Below are positions 1 through 7,257 of a stretch of 64,000 nucleotides of DNA, one piece after another (positions within the stretch are counted from its first letter, which is position 1; each line of letters begins with the position of its first letter). The translations under genes and the position numbers were made by a program. Origin of the DNA: Mucilaginibacter gracilis (GTDB taxonomy: Bacteria; Bacteroidota; Bacteroidia; Sphingobacteriales; Sphingobacteriaceae); the NCBI RefSeq assembly GCF_003633615.1, contig NZ_RBKU01000001.1:3596001-3660000 (forward strand), given 5' to 3'. The notes below the pieces were generated by a model. It saw only the letters and a program-made list of their open reading frames with translations, had not been told where the DNA came from and made no database searches.

Positions 1-326
1 TAATCTGCATGTGATGGCCGAAAAACATCAGTATTATGGCTGTAATCCTTCGATCGCTGGTCTTCATTCGGTATCAGCATGGCAATAGGCGTTCCGGTAG
101 TTTTACCCTCAAATACGCCCGAAAGTATCTTAACCGTATCGCTCTCCTTACGCTGCGTAGTAATTTTACTTTGACCAGGCTTGCGCTTATCCAACTCACC
201 CTGAATATATTCCATATCAATAGGCAATTGCGCAGGGCAGCCATCTATAATCACCCCGATAGCCTCGCCGTGCGATTCCCCAAAAGTTGTTATCCTGAAT
301 ATTTGTCCGAATGAATTACCAGCCAT
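1..326 (-). CDS. aroC: Chorismate synthase, N-terminal part (cut by window edge)
   Basis: This is the first 108 codons of chorismate synthase, which converts 5-enolpyruvylshikimate 3-phosphate to chorismate with reduced FMN. The minus strand reads [20 protein letters not shown], and the FGESHG signature is diagnostic of AroC. It continues through a GVIIDGCPA segment and an RRKESD-like TQRKESDTV stretch, and runs off the window at base 1. The ATG at 326 is the only sensible start because the conserved N-terminus begins there. It is the last visible gene of the pheA-aroA operon, 151 bp downstream of aroA, with a palindromic repeat in the spacer. Identity is secure; only the N-terminal third can be seen. 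Confidence 0.93.
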   Translation of the reverse strand, partial: MAGNSFGQIFRITTFGESHGEAIGVIIDGCPAQLPIDMEYIQGELDKRKPGQSKITTQRKESDTVKILSGVFEGKTTGTPIAMLIPNEDQRSKDYSHNTDVFRPSHAD

Positions 327-334
327 TGTGTAAG

Positions 335-370
335 ATATGAGATGTTAGATATGAGTATTGAGATACATAG
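335..370. repeat. Word-like repeat tract between aroA and aroC
   Basis: This short tract reiterates variants of GATATGAGATGTTAGATATG and TGAGTATTGAG. The same words recur at 2966-3012, upstream of the DAHP synthase gene. It directly adjoins the palindromic repeat at 374-466. No coding potential is seen. Confidence 0.5.
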
Positions 371-373
371 TTT

Positions 374-466
374 GTCATTGCGAGGAACGAAGCAACCGCT
401 TGCTTTACAGAGCGGCTTTGCAGGTTCGCTTTGCTTCCGTGCGGTTGCTTCGTACCTCGCAATGAC
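374..466. repeat. REP/MITE-like palindrome, copy R1
   Basis: The outer 26 bases of each arm match with one mismatch: GTCATTGCGAGG followed by ACGAAGCAACCGC on the left, and its reverse complement ending in CCTCGCAATGAC on the right. The loop is about 40 bp and begins with TTGCTTTACAGAGCGGC. It lies between aroA and aroC. It is the best-preserved of five related copies (others at 7096, 15128, 17086 and 20945). It would form a long hairpin in the operon transcript. Confidence 0.8.
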
Positions 467-477
467 ACAGTTTTAGT

Positions 478-1824
478 TTATTTTTTAATTGAAAATCCCA
501 CCTTTTCCAAATCCGACCAAAATGCCGGGTACGATTTTTCAACCACCGTGGGGTCTTCAATTTCAACCTGTGGAATTACCAGGGCCAGGGGGGCAAAAGC
601 CATAGCCATGCGGTGGTCTTCGTAAGTATGAATAATCACCTTTTCGGGAATACGCTTTTCGCTGCAATCCAATTTATATACCTGTCCTTTTTCAGTGAGT
701 TTCACGCCTATTTTAGCCAACTCATTTTGCAGGGCGGCTATACGGTCGGTTTCCTTAATTTTAAGGGTTTCCAATCCCGTAAAGGTAGCATCATGGCCTA
801 ACGCGGCGCAAACCACAATAACGGTTTGAGCTAGGTCCGGGCATTCCTTAAAATCAAATATCTTGCGTAAAATGGGTTTAGCTTCCTTTTGCAGATATAC
901 GCCGCCATCTTTAAATTGCGATGTAATTCCAAAATTTGCCATTATTTCCGTTATCACACTATCGCCCTGTAGGCTGTAAGCCTTTAAAGCAGGTAAAAAT
1001 AGTTCGGCAGTGTTTGATAATGCCGCAATAGCATACCAGTACGAAGCCGCGCTCCAATCGGGTTCAACCACCAAATCGGTTTCTTTAAAAGGCTGGCTTT
1101 CTATGCCAATACTGTTACCTGCCCAAGTATGCGCAATGCCGGCTTGCTGTAGCATGGCCAGAGTCATCTCAACATACGGTTTAGAAGTCAGTTCGCCCTC
1201 AATCTCCAATGTTAAACCCTGAGGCAAGCTCGAAGCTATTAACAGCAATGCTGTAATATACTGACTGCTGATATCGCCTTTAATAGCAATGCGGTTGGTT
1301 TGCTGTTCAAAGCCACTATGAATTTTAATAGGAGGGAAGCCATCGTTAATTTCATAATCAATTTTAGCACCCAGCTTGCGCATAGCATCAACCAACACGC
1401 CAATGGGGCGTTGCTGCATACGTTGTGTGCCTGTTAGCACTACATTTTTATCCTGCAAGGGTAAATAGGCGGTCAAAAATCGCATCGCAGTGCCGGCAGG
1501 GCCGATGTTGATTTCGGATTTGAGATTTACGATTTCGGATTTGAGATTTACGATTTCGGATTTGGAAGGCTCCGAATCCCCGTCAGCCATTATGACTACT
1601 TGACTTCTGACCTCCGTCTTCTGACTACCGACTACCGACTCCTGATTCAAAACCCCTTTCAGCGTAACAGCATCAGCAGCGTCGCTCATGTTTTTTACCT
1701 TCACCTTGCCTTTGCTCAGGGCCTCAATAATGAGTGCCCTGTTGCATTCGCTTTTAGAACCGGTAAGCTGTATGGTTCCGCTAAGTGTTTTATCAGCCTT
1801 AGATATAATGATGTTACCTTGCAT
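478..1824 (-). CDS. aroA: 3-phosphoshikimate 1-carboxyvinyltransferase (EPSP synthase)
   Basis: The enzyme transfers the enolpyruvyl group of PEP to shikimate 3-phosphate. Visible signatures are GSKSECNRALI (residues 22-32, substrate-binding Lys), GPAGTAMRF (108-116), KETDRI and EDHRMAMAF near the C-terminus. At 448 residues it is slightly long, because residues about 60-105 are an insertion: a degenerate SQKTEVRSQVV part followed by SEIVNLK repeated twice and a third SEI. The underlying DNA is a 21-bp tandem repeat like those in nearby intergenic DNA. The insertion precedes the conserved GPAG loop and keeps frame. The gene follows the DAHP synthase gene by 9 bp in the operon. Function is secure; the effect of the insertion is unknown. 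Confidence 0.95.
   Translation of the reverse strand: MQGNIIISKADKTLSGTIQLTGSKSECNRALIIEALSKGKVKVKNMSDAADAVTLKGVLNQESVVGSQKTEVRSQVVIMADGDSEPSKSEIVNLKSEIVNLKSEINIGPAGTAMRFLTAYLPLQDKNVVLTGTQRMQQRPIGVLVDAMRKLGAKIDYEINDGFPPIKIHSGFEQQTNRIAIKGDISSQYITALLLIASSLPQGLTLEIEGELTSKPYVEMTLAMLQQAGIAHTWAGNSIGIESQPFKETDLVVEPDWSAASYWYAIAALSNTAELFLPALKAYSLQGDSVITEIMANFGITSQFKDGGVYLQKEAKPILRKIFDFKECPDLAQTVIVVCAALGHDATFTGLETLKIKETDRIAALQNELAKIGVKLTEKGQVYKLDCSEKRIPEKVIIHTYEDHRMAMAFAPLALVIPQVEIEDPTVVEKSYPAFWSDLEKVGFSIKK
1510..1647. repeat. Word-repeat tract inside the aroA coding sequence
   Basis: Positions 1510-1563 hold a 21-bp unit (GATTTCGGATTTGAGATTTA plus C) twice in full and a third time in part. Bases about 1590-1647 are built of GACT/CCGACT/CTGACT words. 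Both parts keep the aroA frame and add roughly 45 residues. The same AAATCCGAAATCG words occur between iscU and iscS at 46858-46907, so this is a coding copy of an otherwise intergenic repeat class. Confidence 0.8.
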
Positions 1825-1833
1825 TGCTGCTAT

Positions 1834-2964
1834 TTAAACGTGGGTTAAATGTTCTTGCTGGCTACCTGCTATACCATCCGTATTCATAATCTCGGTTTGT
1901 TTACGGATAGATTCGCTGTGTATCAATTCCAGCAATTTGCTTGTAAACTCTTCGCTTAATTTTAAGGCTTTTCCGTAGCTGATGCGTTTGTTCAATATCT
2001 CGTCCCAACGGCTAACCTGTAAAATGGTGATACCGTTATCTTTTTTATGCTGACCAATTTTTTCGGCTATCTGCATTCTTTCAGCTATTTTCTGAATAAC
2101 CAGATCGTCAATTTTATCAATCTCATTACGCAGTACGGCTAATTTATCCTTAACCTCGGGTGTGCCGGCGCCAGATTTACGGATTTCTAAACGGCCCATA
2201 AGCTCGTCCAATGCCGATGGTGTAAGCTGTTGCTTGGCATCCGTCCAGGCTACCGATGGGTCAATGTGCGATTCGATAATCAAACCTTGCATATCCAGGT
2301 CAAGTGCTTTTTGGGCAATGTAAGGTATCAGCTCGCGGTTACCGCAAATATGGCTTGGGTCGCAAATAATAGGCAACTCAGGGGCATGTGTTTTTAAGCT
2401 GATAGCCAGGTCCCACATCGGCTCGTTACGGAAAGCAGTTTTTTCGTGCGACGAAAAACCACGGTGTATAGCTGCCAATTTAGTAATACCGGCGTTATTA
2501 ACACGCTCTAAAGCACCTATCCACAAAGAAAGATCGGGGTTAACCGGGTTTTTAACAATTACAGGTACATCAACGCCGCGTAGCGCGTCGGCAATTTCCT
2601 GAACAGTAAACGGGTTTGCGGTTGAGCGTGCGCCAATCCATAAAATATCAACACCAGCAGCAAGCGCTTCTTCTACGTGTTTGGCGGTAGCTACTTCAAC
2701 CGCTGTTGGTAAACCGGTTTCGGCTTTGGCGCGTTTTAACCATTCAAGGCCAATGCTGCCAATACCTTCAAACTCTCCGGGGCGGGTACGTGGTTTCCAT
2801 ATACCGGCGCGTAATACTGATACGCGACCAGTTTTGGCTAACAAATGTGCGGTAGCAACTAATTGCTCCTCGGTTTCGGCACTGCAAGGGCCGGCAATTA
2901 AAAATGGTTCCTTGGTTACTTTAGCCCAGGAATTGAATGGCTGTATGTTAAAGTTTAGTTTCAT
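1834..2964 (-). CDS. Bifunctional DAHP synthase / chorismate mutase
   Basis: Residues 1-255 are a type I-beta 3-deoxy-D-arabino-heptulosonate 7-phosphate synthase (PEP + erythrose 4-phosphate to DAHP). It carries the metal-ligand AGPCSAE motif at 24-30, KPRTRPGEFEG near 60, and CGNRE. After a short linker, residues about 268-360 form an all-helical AroQ-type chorismate mutase (EVKDKLAVLRNEIDKIDDLV onward). The fusion commits carbon to the pathway and also makes prephenate, the substrate of the upstream pheA product, which here lacks its own mutase domain. It sits 82 bp after pheA and 9 bp before aroA. In such fusions the mutase domain often provides allosteric control; that is family knowledge, not seen here. 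Confidence 0.94.
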   Translation of the reverse strand: MKLNFNIQPFNSWAKVTKEPFLIAGPCSAETEEQLVATAHLLAKTGRVSVLRAGIWKPRTRPGEFEGIGSIGLEWLKRAKAETGLPTAVEVATAKHVEEALAAGVDILWIGARSTANPFTVQEIADALRGVDVPVIVKNPVNPDLSLWIGALERVNNAGITKLAAIHRGFSSHEKTAFRNEPMWDLAISLKTHAPELPIICDPSHICGNRELIPYIAQKALDLDMQGLIIESHIDPSVAWTDAKQQLTPSALDELMGRLEIRKSGAGTPEVKDKLAVLRNEIDKIDDLVIQKIAERMQIAEKIGQHKKDNGITILQVSRWDEILNKRISYGKALKLSEEFTSKLLELIHSESIRKQTEIMNTDGIAGSQQEHLTHV

Positions 2965-2965
2965 C

Positions 2966-3012
2966 TTATTTAGATATGAGGTATTAGATTTGAGTATTGA
3001 GATTTTTTTTGT
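2966..3012. repeat. Word-like repeat tract in the pheA - DAHP synthase spacer
   Basis: The tract is composed of TTAGATATGAGG, TATTAGATTTGAG and TATTGAGATT words, close to those at 335-370. It fills most of the 82-bp spacer between pheA and the DAHP synthase gene. Nothing else is visible there. Confidence 0.5.
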
Positions 3013-3046
3013 GATTATTTAGTTTAATGGTTGCTACACTCCCCCT

Positions 3047-3892
3047 TCATGGGGCCGGGGGGCTGTCGTTCTTCACATATTCGCCCAGTATATTAAAGTT
3101 TTGCGTGTATTTAAGTATCTGCCTTATGGCAATATCATATTGTTGCTGCTCGTTCCATTCAACGTCTACATAAAAATTATATTCGTTGCGCTTACCCAAT
3201 ACCGGCATCGATTGTATTTTGCTCATATTTAAATCGTGCTCGGCAAAAATATTTAACACTTTGGCCAGGGCCCCAACCTGGTTACCCACCTGGAAGCATA
3301 ACGAAGCCTTGTCGGCTTTTATCTTTTCGGTATTGTCCATATCCGTTAATATCAAAAAGCGGGTATAGTTGGTCCGGTTTGATTCTATTCTGCGTTCCAA
3401 AACATCCAGCTCATATAACTTGGCGGCAAGTGCGTTGGCAATGGCAACGGTATCGGTTAGCTTTTCGTCGTGTACGCGTTTGGCGCAGGCGGCGGTATCG
3501 GTGCCTTCAACCAATTTAATATGCGGGTAATCATCAAAAAAATCCAAACACTGGCGCAAAGCCATGGGGTGCGATGTAACCACTTTAATATCCTCAAACT
3601 TAACACCCGGATAAGCCAGTAAATGTAGCTGTATAGGCAAATAAACCTCGCCAACCACCGGGAAATTATAGTTCATTAACAAGCTGTAATTGGGTAGTAT
3701 AGCGCCTGCTATGCTATTTTCAATGGCCATAATAACATAATCAGCCTCTTTGTTCTGCAATTTTTCAAACGTTTGTTTAAACGAGTTGCATTCAACAGTT
3801 TCAATGTCTTCACCAAAAAACTTAAACGCCGCTTCTTCGTGAAACGAGGCCTTTATCCCTTGTATGGCTACTCTTGGTTTTTGCTTTTCCAT
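3047..3892 (-). CDS. pheA: Prephenate dehydratase with C-terminal ACT domain
   Basis: The enzyme converts prephenate to phenylpyruvate, the committed step to phenylalanine. The catalytic domain spans residues about 6-185 and has the hallmark TRF at 177-179 (NYTRFLIL). An ACT domain follows at about 195-275. There is no fused chorismate mutase; that activity is on the next protein. In the ACT domain the GALV-like segment is GALA (207-210), and the position of the classical ESRP phenylalanine-binding motif reads QSMP (227-230). It is the first gene of the operon, and a terminator-type hairpin begins 15 bp upstream of its ATG, so its transcription is almost certainly attenuated. Confidence 0.95.
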   Translation of the reverse strand: MEKQKPRVAIQGIKASFHEEAAFKFFGEDIETVECNSFKQTFEKLQNKEADYVIMAIENSIAGAILPNYSLLMNYNFPVVGEVYLPIQLHLLAYPGVKFEDIKVVTSHPMALRQCLDFFDDYPHIKLVEGTDTAACAKRVHDEKLTDTVAIANALAAKLYELDVLERRIESNRTNYTRFLILTDMDNTEKIKADKASLCFQVGNQVGALAKVLNIFAEHDLNMSKIQSMPVLGKRNEYNFYVDVEWNEQQQYDIAIRQILKYTQNFNILGEYVKNDSPPAP

Positions 3893-3906
3893 ATTTGTAT
3901 TAAAGC

Positions 3907-3937
3907 AAAAAGTCCCGGCTGTTGGGCCGGGACTTTT
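3907..3937 (-). terminator. Attenuator terminator upstream of pheA
   Basis: On the minus strand a 12-bp perfect stem, AAAAGTCCCGGC / GCCGGGACTTTT, with a 6-nt loop ends in a T-run 15 bp before pheA. Its 5' arm (AGTCCCGGC) is also perfectly complementary to bases 3967-3975, at the end of the leader peptide. Terminator and antiterminator therefore cannot coexist, which is the classical attenuation geometry. Confidence 0.85.
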
Positions 3938-3964
3938 GTTTTTGTTTATATCTGTAACAACATA

Positions 3965-4030
3965 TCAGTCCCGGCTTGTACTCATAAAGTAAAAGTAATA
4001 ACCGAACCAGAATGCGTTTGATGTTTTCAT
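3965..4030 (-). CDS. Aromatic-rich leader peptide of the pheA operon (21 aa)
   Basis: The minus strand encodes MKTSNAFWFGYYFYFMSTSR plus D, then TGA. Codons 7-15 are F-W-F-G-Y-Y-F-Y-F: four Phe, three Tyr and one Trp in nine codons. The last five codons and stop contain GCCGGGACT (3975-3967), which pairs with the 5' arm of the downstream terminator. A ribosome stalled on the aromatic codons would leave this segment free to form the antiterminator, while one that reaches the stop would cover it and let the terminator form. The peptide is presumably only a sensor. The reading frame and pairing are seen directly; the mechanism is inferred from enteric pheA/trp attenuators. Confidence 0.88.
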   Translation of the reverse strand: MKTSNAFWFGYYFYFMSTSRD

Positions 4031-4047
4031 TTTTCTGTTTAACGCTG

Positions 4048-4077
4048 TAAATGTACAGTTTTAAATTTATTTGTCAA
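4048..4077 (-). promoter_or_regulatory. Putative promoter of the pheA operon
   Basis: On the minus strand TTGAC (-33) lies 22 nt before TACATTTA (-7), a one-mismatch fit to the Bacteroidota TAnnTTTG box. It sits just upstream of the leader peptide start at 4030. Bases 4081-4226 toward the divergent glycosyltransferase gene are AT-rich without other clear signals. Confidence 0.5.
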
Positions 4078-4268
4078 TAGCTAATTTTTATTTTTTTAAT
4101 ATATCGGAATAATGTTCGGATAAGTATCTAAAAAAAGCATTCAAACAAAATTTAATACAACGTATAGCTGCCAATATGCTAGCCTGCCTGCCGCAATAAA
4201 TTTTATCAAAAATGAAATAAAAGCTGTATTTTTGGCCTGTAGTTTATATCGTTTTAATATTTTACATG

Positions 4269-4302
4269 GTAAAATCATAAAATGGCATTTTTATGATTTT
4301 AC
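4269..4302. repeat. AT-rich inverted repeat upstream of the glycosyltransferase gene
   Basis: A perfect 14-bp inverted repeat, GTAAAATCATAAAA / TTTTATGATTTTAC, is separated by TGGCAT and ends 49 bp before the ATG at 4352. A TATTTTTG box (-7-like) lies just upstream at 4227-4234, so the palindrome would fall in the 5' leader or act as an operator. It could also be a weak terminator. Confidence 0.5.
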
Positions 4303-4351
4303 TTTTAAGCCAAATTAGTCAATTTGTTTGGTTAACCTCTACATCCAAATT

Positions 4352-6037
4352 ATGAATAAAATCGACGCTTCCGAATCTGATCCAAATCATAACGAGCAAT
4401 CATCTTCCAAAACAATTACAGAAGGGAACGCCGTAAAATACACCCTTATTCTTATTGCACTAACCTTTGTTGTGCGCGTACTTATTGGTGCTTACACAGG
4501 CTTAGGCATAGGCGAATCCTATTATTTCAGAGGAGCGGTAACGCTCAGTTTAAGCTATTTCGATCAGCCGCCATTGTTTTTTTGGTTAAGCGGCATCATG
4601 ATAAAGTTATTTGGCCTTAGTAATTTAACGTTAAGGTTGCCTGCTATTATATTGTTTGCAGGCACAAGCTGGCTATTGTTTTTAATTACCCGCAAGTTTT
4701 TTAATGCCCGCTCTGGCTTTTGGGCGGTATTGATTATGAACCTGAGTGCCGTGTTTACCATACCGGTAGCTACCTGGTTTCAGCCCGATGCCCCGCTTAT
4801 GTTTTTTTGGCTGTTGGCAACTTACTTCATCATACAGTTGCTAATGCCCAATGCAAACGCCAAGCCGCGCACCACCGCACAAGAGTATGGCCTTTGGACT
4901 TTGGTAGGTGTATTTATGGGCCTGGCTACGTTAAGTAAATACCATGTACTGTTTTTATTTGTTGGCGTATTAATGTTTATTATTGCCAATAAGGCCCAGC
5001 GCCGCTGGTTAACCCATGGCGGGCCGTATTTAGCGGTTTTAATAACGCTTATCATAGCATCGCCTATTTTGTGGTGGAATGCGCATAACAACTGGGTATC
5101 GTTTGCTTTCCAGGGATCGCGTGCCGTGTCCGACGGTAAATTTGTGTTGCACCCCGATTGGTTTCTGCGCAGCTTTATTGGCCAGGCTTGCTGGATATTA
5201 CCCTGGATATGGCTGCCGGTAATGAAGCAACTTTTCCAATCGTTTAAACAACGCAACAGTTCGTTGCCGTATAGTTTTGTTTTTTGGACATCAGTTTTGC
5301 CCATTATATTTTTTACAGTTATCACCCTTTGGGCCGATTTGCAATACCACTTTCACTGGCAGGCTCCCGGTTACTTAATGCTTTTTATACCTGTTGGTTA
5401 TGCTATCGACAAAAATTTAAGCGATCCGGCCAGAGCAAGGGGAACGCGCAGGTGGCTCAGGTTTTCGGCATCGTTTACGCTAATTACCATAGCCTTTTTA
5501 AGCCTGCACATGATTACCGGTTTTTGGCAGTGGTACGGCCCTAAATACATTGTAACCCATACGCACTTAGGTATTGACGACCCAACTATTGAAGGTACCG
5601 ATTACCTGGATATTAAGGCCCGCTTTGAAAAAGAAGGCTGGATGAAAAACCCCAAACTATTTGCAGGTTGCACCCGCTGGTGGCTAACCGGCAAGGTTGA
5701 TTGGGCGTTAAAAGGCCAAAAGCCAATAGTTTGCTTTAGTTTTGACCCGCGAAACCTTGCTTTTTTAGTTGACCCCGGTACCCTAAAGGGTTATGATGCC
5801 GTGGTGATTATGCAAAACGATACCACGAGTTTATACCAAGATGTAACACCATTCTTCGCTAAAGTAAAACGCGTGCCCGATATTATCATAACCCGCAACG
5901 GCAGGGAAGAAGTACACTTGGCTACTTATTATTGTACGCATTTCCAGTTACCAAAATCGCCCCGTGGAGATTTACCGGTTTATTACCAGTTGAAAGGATT
6001 GCCACCGTTTGGGCATAGTTTAAACGGGAAGGATTAA
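4352..6037 (+). CDS. GT39/GT83-family membrane glycosyltransferase (ArnT/PMT-like)
   Basis: This polytopic inner-membrane protein of about 561 residues is of the type that transfers sugars or amino sugars from a polyprenyl-phosphate donor to lipid A or proteins on the periplasmic side. After a hydrophilic N-terminus, TM1 (KYTLILIALTFVVRVLIGAY) is followed by a periplasmic loop with GIGESYYF and SYFDQPPLFFW, matching the E and Y-x-D-x-P-P-L-x-x-W motifs of the family. About ten more membrane segments follow, then a soluble C-terminal domain from about residue 420. A TTG-initiated extension to 4328 is possible, but the ATG at 4352 is the better start. The acceptor and donor cannot be deduced. 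Confidence 0.85.
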   Translation: MNKIDASESDPNHNEQSSSKTITEGNAVKYTLILIALTFVVRVLIGAYTGLGIGESYYFRGAVTLSLSYFDQPPLFFWLSGIMIKLFGLSNLTLRLPAIILFAGTSWLLFLITRKFFNARSGFWAVLIMNLSAVFTIPVATWFQPDAPLMFFWLLATYFIIQLLMPNANAKPRTTAQEYGLWTLVGVFMGLATLSKYHVLFLFVGVLMFIIANKAQRRWLTHGGPYLAVLITLIIASPILWWNAHNNWVSFAFQGSRAVSDGKFVLHPDWFLRSFIGQACWILPWIWLPVMKQLFQSFKQRNSSLPYSFVFWTSVLPIIFFTVITLWADLQYHFHWQAPGYLMLFIPVGYAIDKNLSDPARARGTRRWLRFSASFTLITIAFLSLHMITGFWQWYGPKYIVTHTHLGIDDPTIEGTDYLDIKARFEKEGWMKNPKLFAGCTRWWLTGKVDWALKGQKPIVCFSFDPRNLAFLVDPGTLKGYDAVVIMQNDTTSLYQDVTPFFAKVKRVPDIIITRNGREEVHLATYYCTHFQLPKSPRGDLPVYYQLKGLPPFGHSLNGKD

Positions 6038-6069
6038 GGGATAAAAAATTTTTGTTACGACGAAAAGAG

Positions 6070-6112
6070 AAATCTTCTGCAAGCGATAAAATCTGCTATA
6101 GAAGATTTTTTT
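6070..6112 (+). terminator. Probable Rho-independent terminator after the glycosyltransferase
   Basis: A 9-bp stem, AAATCTTCT / AGAAGATTT, with a long 21-nt loop is followed by seven T residues. It begins 32 bp after the glycosyltransferase stop. The long loop makes it weaker than the other terminators here. Confidence 0.5.
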
Positions 6113-6205
6113 CGTTGCTTTATTTGATGTCGTAAATCTTTTCAAGATCGTGATTTGGTTCAGGATTTAAATAAATCTTATCTTCAGCCGTTATATTTCT
6201 AAACC

Positions 6206-6598
6206 ATGAATTTTTATACGCGTAAATGGGTTAAACCCGAAGACTTGAATGCACACGGCACACTATTTGGCGGCAGCTTGTTAAGCTGGATTGACGAAGA
6301 AGCTGCTATTTATACCATTATACAATTGGGTACCAACGGCTGTGTAACCAAATACATGTCCGAAATTAATTTTGTAAACTCGGCTAAACAGGGCGATATT
6401 ATTGAGCTGGGTATTAAGGCTGTCAGTTTTGGTCGTACTTCGTTAACGTTAACCTGCGAGGTACGCAATAAAATAACCCTCAAAACCATATTAACTATTG
6501 ATAAAATAGTATTTGTTAGCGTTGATGAAAAAGGAGTTCCTGTGCCACATGGCAAAACCGAAATAACTTATACCGATGAGCGGTTGAGGGAAGATTGA
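6206..6598 (+). CDS. Hotdog-fold acyl-CoA thioesterase (YciA/BACH-like)
   Basis: This 130-residue single hotdog domain hydrolyses acyl-CoA thioesters. The family motif HGTLFGGSLLSWIDEEAA (residues 17-34) supplies the catalytic Asn/Asp-type acid on the central helix and the GG turn. The following NFVNSAKQGDIIE strand and the late KTEI segment fit YciA-type enzymes. It is complete at the usual length of 130-160 residues. It stands alone between a terminator-like hairpin upstream and a secreted-protein gene on the same strand. The acyl-chain preference is not predictable from the sequence. Confidence 0.85.
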   Translation: MNFYTRKWVKPEDLNAHGTLFGGSLLSWIDEEAAIYTIIQLGTNGCVTKYMSEINFVNSAKQGDIIELGIKAVSFGRTSLTLTCEVRNKITLKTILTIDKIVFVSVDEKGVPVPHGKTEITYTDERLRED

Positions 6599-6640
6599 TA
6601 TAGTTTTAGCTTCCATGTTTTTTTGCCTAAGTTTGACATT

Positions 6641-7078
6641 ATGAAGAAGACATTTTTTTTATTGACCATCATGATAGCCATGGCTATGGGAAGCCGGGCC
6701 CAAACAAAAAGCGAAACCGAAGTAGCCGCCGCGGTTGAAAAAATGCGCCTTGCCATGATAAGCGGCCAAAAGGCCGACCTGGACGCCGTGGCCTCCGAAG
6801 ATTTAACCTACGGACACTCCAGCGGAAAGCTGCAAACCAAAACCGAGTTTATGGATTCGTTTTTAACTAAAGCTTCGGTATTTGTAGCTATAACTTTAAC
6901 AGATCAAACCATAAAAGTAACCGGTAATACAGCCATAGTGCGCCATAAATTAGCCGCCACAACTGCCGATGGCGGCAAACCTGGTACCGTAAACCTGGGT
7001 ATTATACTGGTGTTTATAAAACAACACAGCCAATGGAAACTGCTGGCCAGGCAGGCTTATAAATTGCCTGTTGCATAA
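6641..7078 (+). CDS. Secreted NTF2-like (SnoaL/DUF4440-type) protein
   Basis: The product of 145 residues begins with a clear signal peptide (MKKTFFLLTIMIAMAMGSRAQ, cleavage after about residue 20). The mature part resembles the cone-shaped NTF2-like fold: an N-terminal helix (EVAAAVEKMRLAMISGQKA), a DLTYGHSSG-type turn, and paired strands ending WKLLARQAYKL. Such proteins are often annotated nuclear transport factor 2 family and include pocket-binding proteins without known enzymatic function. The ATG at 6641 is chosen because an in-frame TTG at 6623 would bury the signal peptide. It is followed by palindromic repeat R2. Confidence 0.7.
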   Translation: MKKTFFLLTIMIAMAMGSRAQTKSETEVAAAVEKMRLAMISGQKADLDAVASEDLTYGHSSGKLQTKTEFMDSFLTKASVFVAITLTDQTIKVTGNTAIVRHKLAATTADGGKPGTVNLGIILVFIKQHSQWKLLARQAYKLPVA

Positions 7079-7095
7079 GGAGTTACAAAAAATTT

Positions 7096-7193
7096 GTCGT
7101 TGTGAGCGATAGCGTCGCAATCGCACGTAAGCAAAGCGGCTCTGCAAGGTTGAACATGCTTCCGTGCGGTTGCTTCGTTACTCACGATGATGC
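7096..7193. repeat. REP/MITE-like palindrome, copy R2
   Basis: This is a diverged copy. The left arm GTCGTTGTGAGCGATAGCG...CAATCGCAC opposes the right arm GTGCGGTTGCTTCGTTACTC, and the loop holds AAAGCGGCTCTGCAAG as in R1. The right arm keeps the TTGCTTCGT core. It fills the spacer between two secreted-protein genes. Confidence 0.7.
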
Positions 7194-7257
7194 AAAGGCA
7201 CTAAACAATCTCAGAAAATCAATAGCCTATTTCTAACATCATACTTTCAACATCACA

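Noticed and set aside
1510..1563. Direct repeats resembling a CRISPR array
   Set aside because: The 21-bp units are contiguous without spacers and are translated within aroA; no cas gene is present.
4822..5325. 167-residue minus-strand ORF
   Set aside because: It lies wholly inside the membrane glycosyltransferase gene on the other strand and shows no independent features.
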